Positions 8,649 through 17,680 are shown, counted from the stretch's first letter. The stretch is DNA of 64,000 nucleotides from Oceanicaulis sp. HTCC2633 (GCF_000152745.1 NZ_CH672428.1:2695425-2759424); one strand, 5' to 3'. Notes: generated by a model from the sequence alone, not told the origin. Numbers and translations are program-made.

Positions 8649-9830
8649 TCAGCGGTCCTGATAGGCTTCCGCCTGGCTCTCGGCGAGATCGATCAGATCG
8701 CCCATGACCACGTGCATGTCGACCAGATGCAGGCCCCAGTCCGTCAGCACCTGACCGTTGGCGACCACGTCGCCGGTCAGAATATCGGTGCGCGGATCTG
8801 ACGGGTCGGCATTGACGGTCACCGACAGGTATTGCGCGCCATCACGATTGACGCACTGGCCGCTGAGAAAGCCGGGCAGTTTGACAAAGCGGGCATCCAC
8901 CTCCTGGGTCTCGGTCCAGCTCTGTGTCGCCATGTCGTACCCGTCCGAGCCATTGCTGAGATAGGAGTCCAGCATGACCGGGCCCTCGCCCGTGAGGCTG
9001 GCGGGATTGACGCAGGCGATCTGGTTGGCCGGGTCCGGGCTGCGTCCGAAGCGCGTATTGGGCGGCGGCGGGACATCGTCGCGGAAGGTGACATAGGACA
9101 CCACGCAGCCGGTCTGGTCCGCCTCGGTGCACAAGGGCAGGGCGCTGAAGTCGCCGCCCACGGTCTCGCCTTCCGGCACCTGGACGTTCCAGCCGATCAG
9201 ATAGGCGGAAATGACCTGATCCTGGACCGGTTCGCCCTCGATCTCCTGATTGATCAGCGTCTGCAGCATGCGCGCGCCCTGGCTGTGTCCGACCAGGATG
9301 ACGCCGCGACCCTCATTGTCGTGCTCGAGATAATGACGCCAGGCGTCGCGGACATCGCCATAGGCGAGGGCGCCGCCCGACATGGCGTCGCCATTGCCGG
9401 CCATGGCGGCGCGCAGGGCGGTCAGGGTCACCTGCCGGTAGAGCGGTGCAAACGGGCGGCAGACTTCGCTGAAGCGGGCGAACTGGGCGTGCACCACACC
9501 GCGCTCTTCCGGGCCGATCTCGAGATCGCTGTTCACGCCTGGATCGACTGAAACCGTCGGATAGACGTAAAAGCAATCCACTGCGGGATCCTGTGCGGGC
9601 TGGTGAATATCCATGGTCACCGAGCCATCCGCCTGAACGACGGCAGCGTCCAGATCGACCGCGCACGCATCCTCGCGCCCCGGGCGGCACAGCCAGACCG
9701 AACCGTCGCTGTAGTCCGGCGCGGCCCCCGCTTCGCCCTGTGCGTGAGCGGCGCCGGGCAATGCGGTTGTAGCGGACAGCAAAGCCGCCCCTGCCCAAGT
9801 GCGAATAAGGCCTCCTGATGTGAGCGCCAT
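8649..9830 (-). CDS. DUF3089 alpha/beta-hydrolase-like secreted protein
   Basis: A 393-residue secreted protein of the DUF3089 family, which has an alpha/beta-hydrolase fold. The ATG start gives a signal peptide ending in GAAHAQG and has AGGAGAGG upstream; an in-frame TTG six codons earlier is less likely. Landmarks are SVWLCRPGREDACAVDL, DCFYVYPTVSVDP, QFARFSEVCRPFAPLYRQVT and a nucleophile elbow GHSQGARML. The second half holds VVSYVTFRDDVPPPPNTRFG and ends with a His-containing GLHLVDMHVVMGDL. Substrates are undefined for the family; an esterase or lipase-type role is likely. It is divergent from the thiolase operon across a 173-nt control region carrying two shared motifs, which suggests co-regulation with lipid degradation. 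Confidence 0.85.
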   Translation of the reverse strand: MALTSGGLIRTWAGAALLSATTALPGAAHAQGEAGAAPDYSDGSVWLCRPGREDACAVDLDAAVVQADGSVTMDIHQPAQDPAVDCFYVYPTVSVDPGVNSDLEIGPEERGVVHAQFARFSEVCRPFAPLYRQVTLTALRAAMAGNGDAMSGGALAYGDVRDAWRHYLEHDNEGRGVILVGHSQGARMLQTLINQEIEGEPVQDQVISAYLIGWNVQVPEGETVGGDFSALPLCTEADQTGCVVSYVTFRDDVPPPPNTRFGRSPDPANQIACVNPASLTGEGPVMLDSYLSNGSDGYDMATQSWTETQEVDARFVKLPGFLSGQCVNRDGAQYLSVTVNADPSDPRTDILTGDVVANGQVLTDWGLHLVDMHVVMGDLIDLAESQAEAYQDR

Positions 9831-9850
9831 GATGTCCTCTCCTGTCAATA

Positions 9851-9870
9851 TTTGTGTATCGGGTATGTAG
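9851..9870 (-). promoter_or_regulatory. Shared 20-bp element, copy 1
   Basis: TTTGTGTATCGGGTATGTAG matches 17 of 20 positions with the element at 17661-17680 ahead of the large TonB receptor. It ends 20 nt upstream of the DUF3089 ATG. It may be a promoter or operator half; the function is inferred from repetition and place only. Confidence 0.4.
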
Positions 9871-9960
9871 AACTCTGACGCAGCTGCACTGAAATGTCGA
9901 CATATAACGCCGTGTTATTGCGATTTCTGTGCGATCGCGGCATAACCGCTTCCTGAAAAT

Positions 9961-9975
9961 AGAAAGAGCGGTATG
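9961..9975 (+). promoter_or_regulatory. Lipid-cluster motif AGAAARAKCGGTAYG, copy 1
   Basis: AGAAAGAGCGGTATG lies 28 nt before the thiolase ATG. Near-copies occur at 17597 and 20852, the latter 29 nt before its ATG. The right half GCGGTATG also has an imperfect mirror (CATAACCGC) at 9941-9949. A TetR operator or promoter core is the simplest reading. Confidence 0.5.
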
Positions 9976-10003
9976 GGTTGCCCGTCCGCCTGGGGAGAGT
10001 GTC

Positions 10004-11212
10004 ATGACACGCGAAGCCGCAATCGTTTCAACAGCGCGCACGCCGATCGGCAAGGCCCATCGCGGCGCCTTCAACGACACCGCGCCGGACCGGCTGGCCG
10101 CTCATGTCATGAAGGCGGCGGTCGAGCGCGCGGGCGTCGATCCGCAAAGGCTCGATGATGTGATCTTCGGCGCGGGTAATCAGTACGGTCCTCAATTCTA
10201 CAACCTTGCCCGCATGAGCCTGTTCACGGCGGGCCTGCCCCAGTCGCTGGGGGCGACCACGCTGGATCGCAAATGCGCCTCCGGCCTTACCGCCGTCGCC
10301 CTGGCGGCGCGCTCGATCATGGCGGATGACGCGGACATGATCCTGGCGGGCGGGGTGGAGTCGGTCTCCATGACGCGGCTGCCGGGCCTGCCTGATGAAA
10401 GCTGGCGGTCACAAAGCGTTATCGCCGCCGAGCCGGACGCCTATATGGCGATGATCGAGACCGCCGAAGTGGTGGCCGAGCGCTATAGCGTCAGCCGGGA
10501 GGCGCAGGACCGCTACGCCGTTGAAAGCCAGCACCGCGCGGCCGCCGCGATTGAAGCGGGGCGGCAGGCGGCGGAAATCGCGCCCTTGCCCACCGAGAAG
10601 ATCGTGCGCGCCAAGGACGGGTCCGAAACCGGGCGCGAGGAAGTCAATCTGACAGCGGATGAAGGCGTGCGCCCGGACACGAGCTATGCGGCGCTCAGCA
10701 GTCTCAAGCCGGTGTGGAGCGGGGGCGAGGCTGTGGCGGAAGGCCGTTTTGTCACGGCGGGCAATGCCAGCCAGCTGTCGGATGGCGCGGCGGCGCAAGT
10801 GGTCATGGACCACGCAACCGCCAGGGCCGAAGGTCGCGAGGTGCTGGGCGTGTTCCGGGGCTTTCAGGTCGCCGGCTGCGCGCCGGACGAAATGGGCATC
10901 GGCCCGGTGTTCGCCATTCCGAAACTGCTCAAGCGCGCCGGTCTCGGGGTCGGGGATATCGGTCTGTGGGAGATCAACGAGGCCTTCGCCAGCCAGATCG
11001 TGTACTGCCGCGACCGGTTGGACCTGCCGTCAGACAGGCTCAATGTGAACGGAGGCGCGATCGCGGTGGGCCACCCCTTCGGTATGACCGGATCGCGCCT
11101 CGTGGGGGCGGCGCTGCTGGAAGGCCGGCGCCGGGGTGTTAGATATGTCGTCGTATCCATGTGCGTCGCAGGCGGCATGGGCGCGGCCGGCCTGTTCGAG
11201 CTGGTCGACTAG
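10004..11212 (+). CDS. Thiolase (acetyl-CoA C-acyltransferase)
   Basis: A 402-residue biosynthetic/degradative thiolase that releases acetyl-CoA (or propionyl-CoA) from a 3-ketoacyl-CoA in the last step of beta-oxidation. The start [21 protein letters not shown] follows GGGGAGAG; a longer frame upstream has no support. The nucleophile is Cys91 in [11 protein letters not shown], the His is in [16 protein letters not shown], and the second Cys is in [16 protein letters not shown], so the catalytic set is complete. It heads a plus-strand run thiolase-dehydrogenase-dehydrogenase with no gap, so these are probably one operon. A second thiolase at 32675 has the same architecture, which suggests different chain-length or side-chain specificities. 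Confidence 0.95.
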   Translation: MTREAAIVSTARTPIGKAHRGAFNDTAPDRLAAHVMKAAVERAGVDPQRLDDVIFGAGNQYGPQFYNLARMSLFTAGLPQSLGATTLDRKCASGLTAVALAARSIMADDADMILAGGVESVSMTRLPGLPDESWRSQSVIAAEPDAYMAMIETAEVVAERYSVSREAQDRYAVESQHRAAAAIEAGRQAAEIAPLPTEKIVRAKDGSETGREEVNLTADEGVRPDTSYAALSSLKPVWSGGEAVAEGRFVTAGNASQLSDGAAAQVVMDHATARAEGREVLGVFRGFQVAGCAPDEMGIGPVFAIPKLLKRAGLGVGDIGLWEINEAFASQIVYCRDRLDLPSDRLNVNGGAIAVGHPFGMTGSRLVGAALLEGRRRGVRYVVVSMCVAGGMGAAGLFELVD

Positions 11213-11231
11213 AAAAGCGGAAGAGACCGTC

Positions 11232-12428
11232 ATAGATCTCGATTTCACCGAAAAGAACAAAGCCTTCCGCAAGGAAGTGCGCGAATTCCTGAACGAGAAA
11301 CTGCCCAAGCGCCTGTCAGACAAGGTGCGCCACGGACAGCGGCTGACCAAGGCCGACATGGAGGAATGGCACGCCATTCTCAATGAGCGCGGCTGGCTGG
11401 CGCCGCACTGGCCCGTGGAATGGGGCGGCACGGACTGGAGCGTGGTCCAGCGCTTCATCTTCGAAACCGAAACCGCCATGGCGCATGCGCCGCGGGTCGT
11501 GCCCTTCGGCGTGTCCATGCTGGGCCCGGTGCTGATCAAGTTCGGCACCGAAGAGCAGAAGAAACACTGGTTGCCACGCATCCTGGACGGGTCTGACTGG
11601 TGGTGTCAGGGCTATTCCGAGCCGGGCGCCGGGTCGGATCTGGCGAGCCTGAAGACCTCCGCCGTGCGCGAGGGCGACCATTACGTCATCAATGGCCAGA
11701 AGACCTGGACCACCCTGGCCCAATGCGCCAACAAGATCTTCTGCCTGGTGCGCACCAGCAAGGAAGGCAAGAAGCAGGAAGGCATTTCCTTCCTCCTCGT
11801 CGACATGGACACGCCCGGCGTCGAAGTGCGCCCGATCAAGCTGCTTGATGGCGATCACGAGGTGAACGAGGTCTGGTTCTCCGATGTGAAAGTGCCCGTC
11901 GAGAACCTGGTGGGTGAAGAGAACAAGGGCTGGACCTGCGCCAAATACCTCTTGAGCTATGAGCGCACCAATATCGCCGGCGTCGGCGCCTCCATGGCGG
12001 CGTTCGAGCGGCTCAAGGAAGTGGCGCGCACGACCCGTCGCAACGGGTCCGCGCTGGCCGAGGACCCGCTGTTCGCAGCCCGCATGGCGGAAGTGGAAAT
12101 CGACCTTGAGAACATGCGCACGACCAATCTGCGCGTTCTCGACAGCGTCGGCCGCGGTCAGACGCCGATGGCGGAATCCTCGATGCTGAAAATTCGCGGC
12201 ACCGAGATCCGCCAGAAAATCACGGCGCTCATGCGTCGGGCGGCGGGGCGCTACGCCCAGCCCTTCCTGGATGAAGCGCTGGAAGGCGGCTTCAACGGCG
12301 AACCGGTCGGTCCGGGCTGGGCCGCGCCTGTGGCGTCGCAGTATTTCAACAATCGCAAGCTTTCGATCTTTGGCGGCTCCAATGAGGTGCAGCGCGAGAT
12401 CATCGGCAAATCGATGATGGGGCTCTGA
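11232..12428 (+). CDS. Acyl-CoA dehydrogenase, large (catalytic) subunit type
   Basis: An FAD enzyme that introduces the alpha-beta double bond in an acyl-CoA. The N-terminus expected from relatives, (M)DLDFTEKNKAFRKEVREFL, begins at an ATA codon with GGAAGAG 6 nt upstream. The nearest normal in-frame starts (ATG 11145, GTG 11136) lie inside the thiolase gene and would add residues unlike the family, so the start is uncertain. Landmarks are QGYSEPGAGSDLASLKTSA, NGQKTWTTLAQ and the C-terminal FGGSNEVQREIIGKSMMGL. A Gly replaces the usual C-terminal Glu (MCAD position), but SYERTNIAG offers a Glu at the isovaleryl/long-chain-type position. With the next gene it probably forms a heteromer. Confidence 0.9.
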   Translation: MDLDFTEKNKAFRKEVREFLNEKLPKRLSDKVRHGQRLTKADMEEWHAILNERGWLAPHWPVEWGGTDWSVVQRFIFETETAMAHAPRVVPFGVSMLGPVLIKFGTEEQKKHWLPRILDGSDWWCQGYSEPGAGSDLASLKTSAVREGDHYVINGQKTWTTLAQCANKIFCLVRTSKEGKKQEGISFLLVDMDTPGVEVRPIKLLDGDHEVNEVWFSDVKVPVENLVGEENKGWTCAKYLLSYERTNIAGVGASMAAFERLKEVARTTRRNGSALAEDPLFAARMAEVEIDLENMRTTNLRVLDSVGRGQTPMAESSMLKIRGTEIRQKITALMRRAAGRYAQPFLDEALEGGFNGEPVGPGWAAPVASQYFNNRKLSIFGGSNEVQREIIGKSMMGL

Positions 12429-12430
12429 TC

Positions 12431-13519
12431 ATGGATTTCTCTCTGGGTGATGATCGCCGGATGATGGCGGACTCGCTGTCGCGCTATTTCGCCGACACGC
12501 TGGGCTGGGAAGCCCGTCAGGCCGCGGCCGAAAGCGAAGCGGGTTTCAGCCGTGACATGTGGGCGGGCCTCGCTGAACTGGGCGTGCTGGGCATGCTGTT
12601 CGGGGAAGAGGCCGGCGGCTATGGCGGGTCGGCCTTTGACGCGGGCGCCGTGTTCGCCGAAGTCGGCAAGGCGCTCGCGACCGGGCCGTTCCTGGCCACG
12701 CTGCTCGCTGGCAATATCCTGGAGGCTGCGGGTGAAGCGGACCTTCTGGGCGAGGTGATCGCGGGCTCGAAGATCCTGACCTTCGCCGATGATCCGGCCA
12801 TGGATGCCAATGGCGTCGTGACCGACCCGGTCAAGGCGGTCAAGGAGGGTGACGCCTGGCGTCTGACCGGCGCGAAAGGCGTGGTGGACTATCTGGGCTC
12901 TGCCGACCTGATTGTCGTGACGGCCGAGACCAGCGACGGCTGGGCCAGCTTCCTGGTCGAGGCGGACGCCAAGGGCGTCAAGCGTCGCGCCTATCCCCTG
13001 GTGGATGGCGGCGCGGCGGGCGAGCTGTCCCTGGAGGGCGCGTCTGCCCGGCTTCTGGTGTCCGGAGAGGACGCCATCTCTAAGGCGCGCGCGCTGGGGC
13101 TGGTCGCCACGGTCTGGGAAGCGGTCGCGATCATGGAAGTCCTGCGCGATGCGACCATCGAGTATCTGGGCACGCGCAAGCAGTTCGGCGTGCCGATCGG
13201 CGCCTTCCAGGCGCTCAAGCACCGCATGACCAGCGTGGCGCTGGAAATCGAACAGGCGCGCTCGGCGGCCATCAATGCCGCGGCGTATTTCGCCAAGGAC
13301 CCGAGAACGCGCGATCGCTATGGCTCTGCGGCGAAATACACCGCGGGCAAGGTGGGCGCCCTGACCGCCGAAGAGGCGATCCAGATGCATGGCGGCATCG
13401 GCATGTCCTGGGAAATGCCGCTGTCGCATTTCGCCAAGCGGCTTGTCATGCTTGACCATGTGCTCGGCGATGAAGACGCCCATATGGCGCGGTATCTCAA
13501 GCTCGCCAGCGCGGCCTGA
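12431..13519 (+). CDS. Acyl-CoA dehydrogenase, small partner subunit type
   Basis: A 362-residue protein of the short acyl-CoA dehydrogenase group that partners a larger one in alpha2-beta2 enzymes, as known for actinobacterial ChsE1-ChsE2. The start MDFSLGDDRRMMADSL is 2 nt after the preceding stop, so translation is coupled. The fold is recognised by LGVLGMLFGEEAGGYGG, YLGTRKQFGVPIGAFQALKHR and QMHGGIGMSWEMPLSHFAKR. Counting 27 residues back from the Arg of RKQFG, where the isovaleryl-type catalytic Glu would fall, there is a Leu, and no Glu stands at the MCAD position. It is therefore likely non-catalytic and helps bind FAD or the acyl chain. It ends the plus-strand operon, tail to tail with the SDR. 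Confidence 0.9.
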   Translation: MDFSLGDDRRMMADSLSRYFADTLGWEARQAAAESEAGFSRDMWAGLAELGVLGMLFGEEAGGYGGSAFDAGAVFAEVGKALATGPFLATLLAGNILEAAGEADLLGEVIAGSKILTFADDPAMDANGVVTDPVKAVKEGDAWRLTGAKGVVDYLGSADLIVVTAETSDGWASFLVEADAKGVKRRAYPLVDGGAAGELSLEGASARLLVSGEDAISKARALGLVATVWEAVAIMEVLRDATIEYLGTRKQFGVPIGAFQALKHRMTSVALEIEQARSAAINAAAYFAKDPRTRDRYGSAAKYTAGKVGALTAEEAIQMHGGIGMSWEMPLSHFAKRLVMLDHVLGDEDAHMARYLKLASAA

Positions 13520-13539
13520 GGCACAGACCGTCGGCGTCC

Positions 13540-14316
13540 TTATTCAAGGACGCCGGCGGTCACCCCGCCATCAATCACCATCATCTGACCGGTCATCCAG
13601 GCGCCCGCCTGACCGGCGAGGTAGACGGCTGCGCCCGCAATGTCGTCAGGCTCGCCCAGGCGGCGTAGGGGCGTGCGTCTGGACACCGCCGCCTCGGCCT
13701 TGGGGTCTTCCCACAGGGCGCGGGCGAAGTCGGTTTTCACGACGCCGGGCGCGATGGCGTTGACGCGGATATTGTCCGGGCCCGCTTCCAGGGCGTAATT
13801 GCGCACGAGCTGGAAGTCCGCGGCCTTGGAAACGTTGTAGGCGCCGATGGTCTGCGAGCCGCGCAAGCCGCCGATGGACGAGATCACGATGATGGCGCCC
13901 TCCTTGGCCTTGCGCATGTCCGGCAGCGCCAACTGGATAAGCCAGTGGTTCGAGATGATGTTGTTGTTCAGGACCTTCTGGAACTGCTCGTCCGTGATCC
14001 CGTCCATGGAGCCGTAATAGGGATTGCTCGCCGCGTTGCAGACCAGAATGTCCACCGGTCCGAAACCGGCGCGGGTCCTTTCAAACAGGGCTTGCAGTTC
14101 GGGCTTGGAGGAAATGCTGGCGGCGATCGCCAGCGCACGGGTTTCGCCATGCTCTTCATTGATGGCGTTCGCCACGTCCTCACAGGCGTCCTGATTGCGG
14201 CTGGAGATCACCACGCGGGCGCCGTGGCGGGCAAGCTGTTCAGCGATGGCGCGGCCAATGCCGCGTGAAGAGCCGGTGATCACGGCGGTTTTTCCGGTGA
14301 GGTCGAAAAGCGTCAT
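13540..14316 (-). CDS. SDR family oxidoreductase
   Basis: A classical short-chain dehydrogenase/reductase of 258 residues, using NAD(P)(H). The start MTLFDLTGKTAVITG has AAGGAG 8 nt upstream; a longer in-frame start is not supported. Motifs in order are TGSSRGIGRAIA (cofactor loop), VCNAAS, the Ser in VISSIGG, the YNVSK catalytic pair, and the C-terminal GAWMTGQMMVIDGGVT. Arg residues after the second beta-strand (SSRNQ) favour NADP. It lies downstream of the large TonB receptor on the same strand but beyond a terminator, so it may be transcribed separately. From context it could act on a hydroxy or keto intermediate of lipid breakdown; the exact substrate is not visible. Confidence 0.92.
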   Translation of the reverse strand: MTLFDLTGKTAVITGSSRGIGRAIAEQLARHGARVVISSRNQDACEDVANAINEEHGETRALAIAASISSKPELQALFERTRAGFGPVDILVCNAASNPYYGSMDGITDEQFQKVLNNNIISNHWLIQLALPDMRKAKEGAIIVISSIGGLRGSQTIGAYNVSKAADFQLVRNYALEAGPDNIRVNAIAPGVVKTDFARALWEDPKAEAAVSRRTPLRRLGEPDDIAGAAVYLAGQAGAWMTGQMMVIDGGVTAGVLE

Positions 14317-14341
14317 GGAAGGCGCTCCTTGCGCAGAGTTC

Positions 14342-14372
14342 AAAAAGAAAAGGGCCGGGCTGAGCCCGGCCC
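14342..14372 (-). terminator. Intrinsic terminator after the 990-residue TonB receptor
   Basis: Read on the minus strand, a perfect 9-bp stem GGGCCGGGC/GCCCGGCCC with a 3-nt loop is followed by TTTTCTTTTT. It separates the receptor from the SDR gene. Confidence 0.9.
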
Positions 14373-14394
14373 ACAGAGGGGAGACGTCCCGGAC

Positions 14395-17367
14395 CTAGAA
14401 GCGGGCTGTCAGTCCCAGTCGGTACACCCGACCCAGCGGGTTGCCGACATAGGGATCGTAGCTCAACTCCAGACGCGCGGCAGGCGGATCAGTGTCGAAG
14501 ATGTTCTCAACACCGGCCTGCAATTGCACATCCGCGCCGAAGGCGGCGAGATCCACCGTGCCCAGAAGGTCATGCTGGGTATAGGATTCCACCGTGCGTC
14601 CGAAATCGGTCGGGCCGAATTCGGGCGTCTGGGTGCACGCGCCCGTGTCCGGACAGCGATTGTCGTCCACGCCATCGATATAGGTCAGCGAATAGGTCGC
14701 GTTGTAGCGGCCATAGGTGAAGCTCGCGAAACCGCTGGCGCGCCAGGGCGAGACCGTGCCCGGGGCGCGGTCATAGTTGGCGAAGCCGGCCGCGTCATAG
14801 GAGCCGTCAAAGGTCAGCCCTTCATAGACAAACTCGCCGAACTCGTACTTGGCGGTATAGGTGGCGTTCACCCCGCCGCTAAAGTCGAACGGCCCCACAT
14901 CGCCGCGATAGTTGAGCGAGAAATCGAGACCGTTCGTGGTGACGTCCGGACCGTTCACGACCTGCACCAGGATGCGGGAGATGTCGTTCGCCGTGGTGCC
15001 GGCGGTGCAGCTGCCCCCGGCGAACACCACGAATTCGGTGAACGGGCTGGCGCAATCCACCGCCTGGGTGCCGTCCGTGACCGGGCCAGGCGCGACCGCG
15101 CTGGCGATGGCCTGAACCGGCAGTTCGGTGAACCGGCCTTCAAAGTCATAGTTCCAGAAATCGACGCTGGCGCTGAAGCCGCCCGATTCAAACAGAATGC
15201 CGAAATTGTAGGTGAAGGCGGTTTCCGGATCGAGATCGGGGTTGCCGGCGATCTGGTTGGCCTTGAAGGCGCCGCCGGCGGCGTCGATGCCCTCGACAAG
15301 CGTCAGGCCGTCGCCTTCCAGATCACTGGGCAGCGGCGCGCGGAAGGTGTCGCCGACCGAGGCGCGCAGGGCGACATTGTCGCTGACCTGCCAGCGCGCC
15401 GAGATCTTGGGATTGAAGGTGGAGCCGACCGGATTGCCATAGTCCTCGTAACGGACTGCGCCGGTCAGTTCAAAGCCGTCAAACGGTTCGATCTGGGCTT
15501 CGGCGAACAGGGCGTAGACATCCTGCTCCACATTCACGGTGGAGTACTGGCCCAGGAAGATGAACGGCCCTGTCGGCAGGTTGTTGTCGTTGGGATCGTC
15601 CAGGCAGGAGCGATCCCCTTCAATTGCGCACGGGAAGCCGACCGGGTCGCTGAAGATGTTGGCGGGCAGGGATTCATATTCGGTGCGGCGGTATTGGGCG
15701 CCGAACGCGTAGTCGATCTCCTGGCCGAACAGCGTGTCATAGCCGCTGAAGATCAGGTCGACGATGAACTGGTCCTCGGTCTGGTCGGTGCCGCTGGGCT
15801 GGTACATCCACTCGATCAGGGCGGGATCGTTCTCGTTGCCGGGCACATAGGCCGGATTGGTCAGCCCCAGGGTCGGATGGCCCGGCGCGGAGTTGATGAA
15901 CGGATTGAAGTACTGGCACCCGTTCGCGCCGGGCGTGCTGCCTGTGCAGCTGGCGCCGCCAAAGCCGTTGATGGCGCGCTGCAGGCGGTCGCCGACGAAG
16001 TCGCGGACCGCATTCTTGCGGTTGGAGTGAATGAGGGTGGCGTAGAGCTGGGCGCTGAAATTGTCCGAGAAGTCATGCTCGAACCCGCCCGAGATGCGCC
16101 AGGCCTCGTTTTCCGCACTGCCCAGGCCCGCGCCGCGCTCATCAAGCGGATTGCCGCCAAGCGCGAAGGGGCGGAAGAACAAGATGTTCGACAGCGAGGA
16201 CAGATAGGCGGGCGAGCCGGCCGGGAAGGTTTGCGCCAGATAGGCCGCATAGCCCGGGTTTGAGGCCGGCACGGAGAACGCATTCGCGCTGCCCGGGCCC
16301 AGCGGCCCCTGAACCGGCGGATAGCTGGGCGAACCGGCGTAATCGATCATTTCCATGCCCGCATAGATCGCCTCGGCGTGGAAGGTGGTGTTCGGGCCCA
16401 GATCCACATCGATCTGGCCATAGATCTGATAGCGATCCTCTTCCTCAACCAGATTGCTGAAATCCACATAGGAATAGCGGCAGACCGGGAAGGCGCTGGT
16501 CGGAGAGGTGGGGAAGGTCCCCTGGATGCCGCCCATGGCGGTGCAGGTGTCCAGCTGTTGGCCGTCAATGCCGATGCCCACGACGCCGAAGCCGGGAATG
16601 ATCGGCAGATAGGTGCCCGGATTGGACAGGAAGGAATAGCCGGTCGGGTTCACGGCGTATTCGGTCTGGGTGAAGGCGCGCTCGGTATTGGGCAGTTCAT
16701 TGCGCCGCTGCCAGCCGGCGCCAACCATCACATCCACATTGCCGAAGCGCTCGCCGGCCAGCACGCTGGCCTGGTAATTGCCGTCAGAGCCGTCGATGAA
16801 ATTGTAGCTGCCGGACACTTCCACGCCTTCAAAGGCGTTGTAGGTCACAAAGTTGGCCACCCCGGCGATGGCGTCGGAGCCATAGGTCGACGCCGCGCCG
16901 TCCTTGAGGACTTCCACGCGCTGAACCGCGAAGAAGGGGATGAGGTTGGTGTCGGTCGAGCCGGTGCCGGGGCTGGAGATCGTCCGGCGGCCATTGAACA
17001 GCACCAGCGTGCGCTCACGGCCGAGGCTGCGCAGGTTGATCGAGCCCACGCCCTGTTCGGTGCCGGCGGCGAACTGGTTGGAATCGCCCAGGACCGGGCC
17101 GACAGACGGCAGGGTTTTCATGAATTCGAGCGGGCTGTCGATGCCGCGATTATCCAGCTCCTGAGCGCCGAACACATCCACCGGCAATGCGCCGTCTTCA
17201 CCACGTCCGCGGATGTAGGAGCCGGTGATGATCACGCGATCAACCGGCATCGCGGCGTCATCAGATTGTGCAGGGTTGGCGCTCTCCTGAGCGGAGGCGG
17301 GCGTGACCGCCATGAAGGCCAGTGGCGCGCAAACCGCCCCCAGCATGAGCTTTGACTTGATCGTCAT
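14395..17367 (-). CDS. Large TonB-dependent receptor
   Basis: A 990-residue outer-membrane receptor. The start MTIKSKLMLGAVCAPLAFMA follows GGAGGAGAACACG; the signal peptide ends at ASAQES. A TonB box DRVIITGS is followed by the plug (INLRSLGRERTLVLFNGRRT, VEVLKDGAASTYGSDAIAGV) and a long barrel with Cys pairs in its outer loops, ending in VYRLGLTARF. Receptors of this size and plug type are abundant in marine alpha- and gammaproteobacteria and often lie in gene sets for the ligand they import. Here the neighbours are acyl-CoA ligase, dehydrogenases and a TetR repressor, so a lipophilic acid or its ester is a reasonable guess. The 370-nt leader carries both motifs shared with the thiolase control region. 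Confidence 0.94.
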   Translation of the reverse strand: MTIKSKLMLGAVCAPLAFMAVTPASAQESANPAQSDDAAMPVDRVIITGSYIRGRGEDGALPVDVFGAQELDNRGIDSPLEFMKTLPSVGPVLGDSNQFAAGTEQGVGSINLRSLGRERTLVLFNGRRTISSPGTGSTDTNLIPFFAVQRVEVLKDGAASTYGSDAIAGVANFVTYNAFEGVEVSGSYNFIDGSDGNYQASVLAGERFGNVDVMVGAGWQRRNELPNTERAFTQTEYAVNPTGYSFLSNPGTYLPIIPGFGVVGIGIDGQQLDTCTAMGGIQGTFPTSPTSAFPVCRYSYVDFSNLVEEEDRYQIYGQIDVDLGPNTTFHAEAIYAGMEMIDYAGSPSYPPVQGPLGPGSANAFSVPASNPGYAAYLAQTFPAGSPAYLSSLSNILFFRPFALGGNPLDERGAGLGSAENEAWRISGGFEHDFSDNFSAQLYATLIHSNRKNAVRDFVGDRLQRAINGFGGASCTGSTPGANGCQYFNPFINSAPGHPTLGLTNPAYVPGNENDPALIEWMYQPSGTDQTEDQFIVDLIFSGYDTLFGQEIDYAFGAQYRRTEYESLPANIFSDPVGFPCAIEGDRSCLDDPNDNNLPTGPFIFLGQYSTVNVEQDVYALFAEAQIEPFDGFELTGAVRYEDYGNPVGSTFNPKISARWQVSDNVALRASVGDTFRAPLPSDLEGDGLTLVEGIDAAGGAFKANQIAGNPDLDPETAFTYNFGILFESGGFSASVDFWNYDFEGRFTELPVQAIASAVAPGPVTDGTQAVDCASPFTEFVVFAGGSCTAGTTANDISRILVQVVNGPDVTTNGLDFSLNYRGDVGPFDFSGGVNATYTAKYEFGEFVYEGLTFDGSYDAAGFANYDRAPGTVSPWRASGFASFTYGRYNATYSLTYIDGVDDNRCPDTGACTQTPEFGPTDFGRTVESYTQHDLLGTVDLAAFGADVQLQAGVENIFDTDPPAARLELSYDPYVGNPLGRVYRLGLTARF

Positions 17368-17596
17368 CGTGTTCTCCTCCCGACCTGTCATGCAGGCCAT
17401 GTCCCTCGCGGTTGTGACCGCAGTTCGTCGCGCCTTTCCGGCGCTTGTTCTTTCGGGTCGTTGATGCGTTCGCACAGGCCGACCCCGGCCTTCCCTCAGG
17501 CGCGGTTCGCGCCGGACGCAGTGCGTTCGAGTGTGAGCCTCCCATCCGCCCCGATCACAAAAACGCTACAGCTTCTACAGTCGCTTTCAAGAAAAA

Positions 17597-17611
17597 AGAA
17601 AAAGCGGTACG
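17597..17611 (+). promoter_or_regulatory. Lipid-cluster motif AGAAARAKCGGTAYG, copy 2
   Basis: AGAAAAAGCGGTACG matches copy 1 and copy 3 at 13 of 15 positions each. It lies about 230 nt upstream of the receptor ATG on the opposite strand. Confidence 0.45.
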
Positions 17612-17660
17612 TATTAAATTTCTCGCTATTGCGACGTGTTGCGGCGCAATAATGGCGCTT

Positions 17661-17680
17661 TTTGAATATCGGGTTTGTAG
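17661..17680 (-). promoter_or_regulatory. Shared 20-bp element, copy 2
   Basis: TTTGAATATCGGGTTTGTAG matches 17 of 20 positions with 9851-9870. In both regions it lies 50-90 nt from a copy of the other motif, in opposite order. Confidence 0.4.

Noticed and set aside
8308-8650. tRNA-Arg as an integration site for a mobile element
   Set aside because: No integrase, no repeated tRNA 3' end and ordinary chromosomal genes on both sides.
9929-10003. Longer N-terminus for the thiolase at 10004
   Set aside because: The added residues do not fit the family and the region holds the shared regulatory motif; ATG 10004 has a good SD.
13532-13555. Inverted repeat between the small acyl-CoA dehydrogenase and the SDR as a terminator
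   Set aside because: The 3' arm lies within the last codons of the SDR and no T-run follows; it may simply be chance.
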